Assembly (NCBI RefSeq): GCF_000471905.2
Contig: NW_006499436.1
Span: forward strand, 3,994,243-4,058,242
Source: Amborella trichopoda
Taxonomy: Eukaryota; Streptophyta; Magnoliopsida; Amborellales; Amborellaceae
DNA length: 64,000 nucleotides
Direction of reading: 5' to 3'
The position numbers were made by a program, and so were the translations under genes. This document shows, in pieces, positions 57,590 through 64,000 of the stretch. Under the pieces are notes generated by a model, which worked only from the letters and a program-made list of their open reading frames with translations, searched no databases and was not told the DNA's origin. How positions within the stretch are numbered: the stretch's first letter is position 1; each line of letters starts with the position of its first letter.

Positions 57590-58480
57590 ACAGTCGTCCT
57601 CATTAAGGGGAGTGTAATCTTCAGGATCTTCACTTTGGGTGGACATGTTGTCATTAGTAACTTCGAGGGCTTCCCAGAGTTTGAGTTTAAGATCTTCTTT
57701 GGTCATGGTTGGGTTTTGCTGCTGAAGGAGTACCACATAGTGGAAAATATCCATTTGTGGAGGTGGTGGGGAAGAGATAAACTTCATTTTGATTTTATTA
57801 GGAGATAAATAATCATTCTTGTAACTGTCCCACCACTTAATGGAGATTTGGCGGTGTAATGTAGGGAGATAATCATATCGGTCCATATCGTCCAATGAGA
57901 TTTGGTATTCCCATTTTAAGATCTATGGGATCTGATAAAGGGCCATAAAATATAAATGAAAGATTCTTTTTAAACTTTGCTTATTAAAATCAGATAATTT
58001 TCTCTAAGATATTTGGTTTATAATAGTTGCATTGGCAATTTTCTTTTTCTTTGTCTGGGTCATCTCCAGAATCAGAATCTGAATTAGAGCTACTGAAAAT
58101 GATATCTTCATCATTGATTTCTCCAATTAGCATTTTTTCTTCTGACTCTGAAAAGTCTGAAGTTTCATTTTCAATCTGGAGTATCTCAAATATTTGCCTT
58201 TTAATATGGCCATCTAAATCTAAAGAATTAATTTTTTTTGGACTCTGCATTTGTTTTTATAATGGGCAACCTTGCCACAGTTGTAACAAACAGGGATTTT
58301 CCTTTTTCCCTTGTATTTGAATGATGGTTTGTCTTTTAAAAAAAATTTGGAGAATTTTTCTTTTGCCTTTTAATAAGGTTTGAATTTCTTTCTTCTGATA
58401 TCATGTTTTTTCTGAGTAAAAGGCTTTGAAGGGGGTAAAGTATTAAATCCAAATTTTATCTGAGCTTCTGGGTTCAGGAG
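57590..58480 (-). pseudogene. L1 copy C, inverted piece: coat zinc knuckle fused to ORF2 end
   Basis: Minus strand from 58,480. Coat protein C-terminal part with a complete zinc knuckle CYNCGKVAHYKNKC (about 58,285-58,245) and an acidic segment (DFSESEEKMLIGEINDED). At about 58,015 it jumps directly into ORF2 (FHLYFMALYQIP, DRYDYLPTLHRQISIKWW, MSTQSEDPEDYTPLNEDDCY), deleting the protease, RT, RNase H and ORF2 N-terminus. It ends near 57,590. The first half is the reverse of sequence present at 58,860-59,330, so this is a short inverted duplication with its turn at about 58,490. Confidence 0.8.
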
Positions 58481-58499
58481 TTATTTTTATATTTTATTT

Positions 58500-59611
58500 C
58501 TTCTTTTAGATGGAACTAAAAATTTTCTTTAGAAGAAATTGTATCTCTGATTTTGTTATCTAATCTTAGGTGCCCAACATTGTCTCATTATAAGTGGTAC
58601 AAGGATGTGTTTTTCTCACGACTACTGTCAAGAGAAGATAGTAAATCAAACCATTGGAAAGAAGAATTTATAGCTGGTTTACCACATTTATTTGCTGAAA
58701 AGGTAAAAACCAGGCTAAAAAACAAACATGGGGGACTCATTCCTTATTCTTTGTATACCTTAGGCGAGTTATCAGCAGAAATTTATGCTGAAGGTCTGGC
58801 ATTATGTATAGACTTAAAACTCCGAAGGCAATTAGAAAAGCAAAGAATAACGCGGAGGAAAGAGCTAGGAGATTTTTGTAAACAATTTGGATTTAATACT
58901 TTATCCCCTTCAAAGCCTTTTACTCAGAAAAAACATGATATCAAAAGAAGGAAATTCAAACCTTATCAAAAGGCAAAAGAAAAATTCTCTAAAAAATTTT
59001 TAAAAGATAAACCATCCTTCAAATACAAGGGAAGAAGAAAAATCCTTGTTTATTACAACTGTGGCAAGGTTGGCCATTATAAAAATAAATGCAGAGTCCA
59101 AAAGAAAATTAATTCTTTAGAATTAGATGGCCATATTAAAAGGCAAATATTTGAGATACTCCAGGTTGAAAATGAAACTTCAGACTTTTCTGAGTCAGAA
59201 GAAGAAATGCTAATTGGAGAAATCAATGATGAAGATATCATTTTCAGTAGCTTTGATTCAAATTCTGATTCTGCAGATGACCCAGACAAAGAAATTGAAA
59301 ATTGCCAATGCCACTATTATAAGGCAATAATAGATATGAATGGATTGAATATCAATACCCTTACAAAAGAAGAAGATTTAATTATAGACCTTATTGACAA
59401 AATAATAGACCCTGAGGCTAAAAAAGAAGCTTTAATAAAATATATCAATATGTGAAAAGCGCCATCAAGAAAACCAAATTCTTCCCTTGTCCCTACAAAA
59501 GAAGACTATAGCTTTCAAGATATTTTGAAAAGAGTATAAAATAAAACCCATACAGAGAAAGAACCTTCAATATCTGAGCTAAGATATGAAATCAATGAAA
59601 TCAGAAATGAA
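58500..59611 (+). pseudogene. L1 copy C: coat protein C-terminal part of ORF1
   Basis: Frame 58,553-59,455 (300 residues; 5' part of the coat missing): LRCPTLSHYKWYKDVFFSRL, HGGLIPYSLYTLGELSAEIY, a Lys-rich basic region, then a knuckle reading YYNCGKVGHYKNKC in which the first Cys is Tyr. An acidic domain and LIIDLIDKIIDPEAKKEALI follow. TGA 59,453-59,455 is in frame with the continuing homology. It is one of the two longest open viral frames here, with the B-minus coat frame. Confidence 0.88.
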
Positions 59612-60295
59612 TTGATAGCCTTGAAATCAATATTCCAATATTTAGAATTAGCTCAGGATCCAATCCGAAAAACAATTGAAGAAGAAAATATAGAAGAAGA
59701 GTTTGATCAGCTGATAATTGAGCACAATATTCCCATATCACCAGAAGTTGAAGATATCCTTCCAAAGCTTGAAACTTCTAAAGCTGGTATGAATATAATA
59801 GAAAAGGTTCAAACTTGCAAATATATAAACCTAGTAGATAAAATTATAACTAAAAAATGGTTTACGAATATCACAATTATAGTACAAAACGAATACAGTT
59901 TCCAAACTACCGCACTAATAGATTCAGGTGCAGATTTAAACTTTATTAATGAAGGATTGGTACCAACCAAATATTTTAGTAAAACTACCCAAATCCTTAA
60001 TACAGCAGATGGCAGTAAGATGCTGATAAACTACATGTTAACTGATACTGCGGTTTGCAGTAATGGTGTTTGCTTCAACTTTCCATTTATAATGGTGAAA
60101 GGTTTAAGCCAACCTGTTATCCTAGAGACTCCATTTCTGAATATGCTCTATTCTATAAAAATAGATGATACAGGAATAGAAACTAGCATTGAAGGGCATA
60201 AGGTAAAATTTACCTTTATTGAAAAGCCTAGAGTCCATGAGATTAACAAAATCAGAGACACAATTTATTCTAAAAAAAAAATTTGTTCCATCTAA
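59612..60295 (+). pseudogene. L1 copy C: linker and aspartic protease of ORF1
   Basis: Same frame as the coat region. A Glu-rich linker is followed by FTNITIIVQNEYSFQTTALI, the D-S-G catalytic site in IDSGADLNFINEG, and MVKGLSQPVILETPFLNMLY. The protease domain itself has no stop in this copy. The frame shifts in an A run at about 60,279-60,288 and ends at 60,295. Confidence 0.88.
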
Positions 60296-61176
60296 AGAAG
60301 AAATAAAATATAAAAATATAGAAGAGAAATTGTCTCTTATGGAAACACAAAACAAAATCAAATCTTTAAAAATGAATATGGAAAATGATATATGTGCAAA
60401 AATCCCTAATGCTTTTTGGAATAAGAAGCAACACATAGTAAAATTACCATATGAACCAGACTTTAGGGAAAGCAAGATTCCCACTAAGGCAAGACCCATT
60501 CAAATGAATAATAGGTTACTTGAAATATGCAAAAAGGAAATACAAGAATTATTAGAAGAAAAAACTAATAAGGAAAAGCTCATCACCTTGGAGCTGTTCG
60601 ACCTTTTAAGTAGAAAAGGCCTCAGAAATTGAAAGATGAACTCCTAGATTGGTAATAAACTATAAACCACTAAACAAAGTCTTGAGATGGATTATATATC
60701 CAATGCCAAACAAAATGGATCTTTTAGATAGACTAGTTAATGCTTGTATATTCTCTAAATTTGATATAAAGTCCGGCTATTGGCAGATCCAAATTGTTGA
60801 AGAAGATAAATATAAAACTGCCTTTAATGTTCATTTTGGGCAATTTTAATGGAATGTCATGCCATTCGGATTAAAAAATGCACCTTCTGAATTCCAAAAT
60901 ATCATGAATGAAATCTTTAATCCTTATATTAAATTTATGATTGTCTATATTGATGATGTGCTTGTTTTTTCAGAATCAATTGAGCAACATTGGAAACATC
61001 TAAATGGCTTTTCAAATGCAATAAAAGATGTTGGCTTAGTAGTCTATGTGAGAAAAATAAATATTTGCCAGACCAAAATCAAGTTTCTTGTTCATAATAT
61101 ATTCCAAGGAAGGATCATCCCTATAGACAGAGCGATAGAATTTGCATCTTCTGGATATAATTTTAGACAGAACTGA
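60296..61176 (+). pseudogene. L1 copy C: reverse transcriptase of ORF1
   Basis: A frame from 60,296 to 60,560 (KIPTKARPIQMNNRLLEICK) shifts near 60,560 to the frame with RKSSSPWSCS, PRLVINYKPLNKVLRW, FSKFDIKSGYWQIQI and AFNVHFGQF, followed by TAA 60,847-60,849. Then MPFGLKNAPSEFQNIMNEIF and the catalytic MIVYIDDVLVFS (both Asp present), and the thumb region to 61,176. Stops also occur near 60,615 and 60,633. About 75-80 percent identical to copy B at the protein level by eye. Confidence 0.88.
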
Positions 61177-61807
61177 GTTACAACGATTTTTGGGTTGCTT
61201 AAACTATATCTCAGATTTTTACAAAGATTTAGCAATTGATGCAAAACTTCTATTTCAAAGGTCAAAAAGGAATCCTCCAGCATGGACTGATGACCATACT
61301 AATGCTGTAAAGAAAATCAAAATCAAAACCAAAGAATTACCATGTTTGGCACTTTCTACTCCTACGGCATTCAAAATAGTAGAAACAGATGCTTCTAAAT
61401 ACGAATTTGGTGCTATACTAAAATAAAGGGTGCATAACCAAGAACACTTGGTGAGATTCACGTCCAAAACCTGGAACCCTGCTCAATAAAACTACTCCAC
61501 AGTAAAAAAAGAAATACTCATCATTGTTCATGCTATTACTAATGTTCAAAGTGATTTGCTTAATCAATCATTTCTTTTGAGAACTGACTGTAAAGCAGCT
61601 AAAGACATTCTCTACAAAGATGCAAAAAATCTGATTTCCAAGCAAATCTTTGCACGATGGCAAGGTATTCTTTCTGCATTCGAATTTACTATCGAACATA
61701 TCAGTGGACAAAATAACTTTTTGCCTGACTTCTTGACTCGTGAATTTTTGCAGGGCGGACAACAGAAGCAACCAAAACCAGAAACAAGCGATGGACATCG
61801 TTCTTAG
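61142..61807 (+). pseudogene. L1 copy C: RNase H and end of ORF1
   Basis: Frame 61,142-61,426: LQRFLGCLNYISDFYKDLA, WTDDHTNAVKKIKIKTKELP, FKIVETDASKYEFGAILK, then a TAA. The same frame continues past further stops to SFLLRTDCKAAKDILYKDAK, FARWQGILSAFEFTIEH and DFLTREFLQGGQQ. The ORF1 stop at 61,805-61,807 overlaps the ORF2 start at 61,791 by 17 bases, an arrangement that fits downstream reinitiation. This full RNase H shows what is missing at the gap in copy B-minus. Confidence 0.88.
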
Positions 61808-62862
61808 TCCAGGAGCATCCCCGGCATCCCCATCAACACAAAAATCCTTAATAAGAAAACAAATACAAGATATTGATTTATCCCCCTCTCAAAATCAATT
61901 TGCACTCAAACTACTAGTGCAAAATCTATCTACCTTGACACAGCATATATACCATTGCTGGTCATTGAAAATGAACATCAGTCTAAATCTCCGACTAAAA
62001 TTGCCGCCTTATATCTCAGGCAACATATACATCCAAATAATGGGGATAGATGCAGGGATTGGTATGAATGCATCTTAATAGAAACACAGTCTGTTTTATT
62101 GTTCACCATTCACGAAACAATGATACTGAGATAGCCTATTCCAAATTTCAAATAAAAAAGATTCTCACCTACAAAGACTGGAGACTGGACCCTTTAAAAC
62201 CCAGAATTATCAAAGCAAAAGGATTTAAAATCAAATCCTACCATTATTTTGAATGTATGAAAGCTTGGGATGAAGTCTTTGCGTACCAAAATATAAAAAA
62301 TTCCCACAGTTGGTACATACAGTTTAAAATAATTGATCCAAATGATATCCCGAACTGGTTTAAAAATTGGTTCTCCATATGGGGATCCACAAGCCAAATA
62401 CTTCCAACAGAATACCAAATATCTCAGAGAAAATTCTCTGATTTTAATAAACAAAGTTTTAAAAAAGACTTTCATTTATATTTTATGGCCCTTTATCAGA
62501 TCCCATGGATCTTAAAATGGGAATACCAAATCTCATTGGACGATATGGACCGATATGATTATCTCCCAACATTACACCGCCAAATCTCCATTAAGTGGTG
62601 GAACAATTATAATAACGACTCTTTATCTCCTAATAAAATCAAAATGAAGTTTATCTCTTCCCCACCACCTCCACAAATGGATATTTCCTATTACGTGGCA
62701 CTCCTCCAGTAGCAAAATCTAGCCATGACCAAAGAAGATCTTAAACTCAAGCTCTAGGAAGCTCTCAAAGTTACTGATGACAACATGTCCACCCAAAGTG
62801 AAGATCCTGAAGACTACACTCTCCTTAATGAGGATGACTGTTACGGCAACAAATTTCCTTGA
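61791..62862 (+). pseudogene. L1 copy C: ORF2 (unknown function)
   Basis: ATG 61,791 (MDIVLSPGASPASPSTQKS), a Pro/Ser-rich start. Shifts near 61,960 and 62,075 lead to a long open stretch 62,080-62,712: EIAYSKFQIKKILTYKDWRL, WDEVFAYQNIKNSHSWYIQF, IPNWFKNWFSIWGSTSQIL, IPWILKWEYQISLDDMDRYD, LPTLHRQISIKWWN. TAG 62,710-62,712 and another near 62,755 precede the end (MSTQSEDPEDYT, NEDDCYGNKFP, TGA at about 62,860). Intact length would be about 355 residues. It is the best copy for seeing the whole ORF2 layout: a disordered N-terminus, an aromatic-rich core, and an acidic tail. Confidence 0.85.
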
Positions 62863-63059
62863 AAATAAAGCAAATTTAGAGGGGGAAGGACGATTCCAAA
62901 CTTTATCCAGGACACATACCCCCGAAAAGCCACCGACAATCACTGTAGCAAAATCATTGTAGCAAAATAACTGTAGCATGTCACTGTAGCAGAGTGCGGT
63001 TACTGTAGCCACCGACAGTCACTGTAGCGGATTCGAAACGTTTGAAGTCCGTAAAAGTC
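62863..63059 (+). promoter_or_regulatory. L1 copy C promoter region with CACTGTAGC repeats
   Basis: Six copies of (C/T)ACTGTAGC or ATTGTAGC between 62,941 and 63,028, flanked by two CCACCGACA motifs. They lie 30-120 bases upstream of the TATA box at 63,060. The spacing suggests a transcription-factor array; which factor binds is unknown. CCACCGACA is also present in copies A and B. Confidence 0.6.
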
Positions 63060-63066
63060 TATAAAA
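63060..63066 (+). promoter_or_regulatory. TATA box of L1 copy C
   Basis: TCTATAAAAGGGGAGGAG, aligned with the TATA boxes of copies A (1,280) and B (33,897) by position relative to ORF2 and leader. Confidence 0.75.
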
Positions 63067-63105
63067 GGGGAGGAGCTCAACCCATTCGAGTGTCTTGGAG
63101 TTTCC

Positions 63106-63309
63106 TCAGCCTCTCTACTTAGCCTCTCTGCTCAGCCTCTTTGCTCAGCCTCTATGCTCAGCCTCTTTGCTTAGCCTCTCTGCTCAGCATCTCTGCTTAG
63201 CCTCTCTGCTCAGCCTCGCTGCTTAGCCTCTCTACTTAGCCTCATTGCTTAGCATCTTTGCTTAGCCTCTCTACTTAGCCTCTCTGCTTAGCTTCTCTGC
63301 TCGGCTCTC
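63106..63309 (+). repeat. 13-bp CT-rich tandem repeat in the copy C leader
   Basis: About fifteen units of AGCCTCT(C/T)TGCT(C/T) at the start of the leader. It is the counterpart in position, but not in sequence, of the 33-bp repeat of copy A (1,342-1,587). Confidence 0.88.
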
Positions 63310-63415
63310 TGTTATTTGAAAGTACTCTATGTTCTCTGCTCTGCTCTCTACTCTTTGTCTTCTCAACAACTCTCTATAGTATTCTCTCTACTTTTTAAGT
63401 TTTTTCTCTGTATAT

Positions 63416-63439
63416 CTGGTGGTGTATCAAGCCACCTAG
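63416..63439 (+). promoter_or_regulatory. Conserved leader stem-loop, L1 copy C
   Basis: TGTATAT precedes CTGGTGG...CCACCTAG: an inner GGTGG/CCACC stem and an outer CT/AG pair with one bulged T. A splice-donor-like GTAAGT follows at 63,546-63,551, as in the other copies. Confidence 0.6.
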
Positions 63440-63679
63440 TATAGTGAGTGTAAAAGTGTGCTATGTGTGATTGTTTTTGGGACGAGGTTCCTGCTTACAT
63501 CCCGGAACAATTAAGGCTTTTTACAAGTTTATGTATTTGTCAAATGTAAGTACCTCTGTCTTCTGTTATAAGATTGTTGTATGATTTTTGTTATTGATAT
63601 TATCAGGTTCGTTATCTATCGTATTTGAATTTTCTGTTATCTGTTATCTGTTATCAGTTTTATTACTCTTGGGTGCAAA

Positions 63680-63692
63680 TGGTATCAGAGCC
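63680..63692 (+). promoter_or_regulatory. Met-tRNA primer binding site, L1 copy C
   Basis: TGGTATCAGAGCC is a perfect complement of the initiator tRNA-Met 3' end, the minus-strand primer of Caulimoviridae. ORF1 starts 165 bases downstream. Confidence 0.85.
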
Positions 63693-63856
63693 ATGTTTCA
63701 TACAGTGGTATAACTGTAGTACTAATAGAACCTGAACTATTATAAGATTCTAATAACAGTTTGCAGTAGTAAGTTCAAAGTCGTTGTGACCCAAAGATCA
63801 CTAAGGCCAAGGAAGAACCAAGAAAGTGTAAGGACTGTTTCCGTTTGACTCGAACT

Positions 63857-63937
63857 ATGATGGCAAACTTTATTAGAACTCTAGCTAATAGGTCAGCTAC
63901 TACTAGTAGTACATTATGTGTGAATAACCGTGAGGAA
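63857..63937 (+). pseudogene. L1 copy C: first codons of ORF1 (movement protein), truncated
   Basis: ATG 63,857 (or 63,860): MANFIRTLANRSATTSSTL.. up to NNREEI, matching the N-terminus of copies B. Homology stops within the EEI motif, where a (TA)n tract begins. The start of a new genome unit after ORF2 and leader shows that the integrated DNA was circularly permuted or concatemeric. Confidence 0.85.

Positions 63938-63993
<56 letters not shown>
63938..63993. repeat. (TA)n(GA)n microsatellite at the right end of L1 copy C
   Basis: About 13 TA units, then about 15 GA units, directly after the last viral codon. Confidence 0.9.
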
Positions 63994-63998
<5 letters not shown>

Positions 63999-64000
63999 TA

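Noticed and set aside
57590-63937. Intact or infectious viral genome in copy C
   Set aside because: Copy C keeps the most complete pol, but it has several stops and frameshifts in coat, RT and ORF2, lacks the movement protein apart from about 27 codons, and lacks the N-terminal coat part.

Overview
This is a nuclear window of a flowering plant. Three things point that way: a split gene for plastid ribosomal protein L18 with a transit peptide, hAT-type DNA transposons and a MITE-like element, and AT-rich noncoding DNA full of microsatellites. Most of the window is a graveyard of endogenous pararetroviruses (Caulimoviridae). Every viral reading frame carries stops, frameshifts or deletions, and I see no intact viral genome.

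I separate three viral lineages by sequence. L1 is florendovirus/petuvirus-like: ORF1 (movement protein, coat protein, protease, reverse transcriptase, RNase H), then a separate ORF2 of unknown function, a TATA promoter, a long leader and an initiator-Met-tRNA primer site. L2 is a second polyprotein lineage of which only movement, coat and protease parts remain. L3 is cavemovirus/solendovirus-like: coat zinc knuckle, movement protein, protease-RT-RNase H, then an unrecognised ORF.

Layout: 1-2,250 L1 copy A (ORF2 end, promoter, leader), ending at a (TA)n(TG)n tract. 2,320-5,440 noncoding DNA with local duplications. 5,590-22,085 a large imperfect palindrome of L2 and L3 pieces with its centre near 13,350. 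22,180-22,318 an assembly gap. 22,319-37,733 a second palindrome made of two L1 copies (B-minus and B-plus) centred near 30,060; the right arm carries a 2.2-kb L2 fragment inserted in ORF2. 37,880-44,665 fragments of a more diverged L1 copy (D) around a hAT element (39,884-41,570, 8-bp target duplication, three BED zinc fingers) and an LTR-like terminus. 44,770-49,680 repeats and unassigned DNA. 49,686-50,265 a MITE-like element. 50,626-55,332 the plastid RPL18 gene (minus strand, three exons) with a second hAT-like element in its large intron. 55,333-57,590 AT-rich repeats. 57,590-63,937 L1 copy C with a small inverted piece at its left end, truncated at a (TA)n(GA)n tract.

The most interesting points are these. 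Two independent giant palindromes have arms that share the same inactivating lesions, so each looks like a duplication of an already dead provirus. The L2 promoters in the first palindrome point inward, so they could make fold-back RNA. The L1 leader carries a conserved hairpin whose closing pairs change in step, next to a conserved splice-donor motif. (TA)n tracts sit at several L1 ends. The L1 ORF2 protein is conserved across copies but has no known function. All identity figures are estimates by eye.
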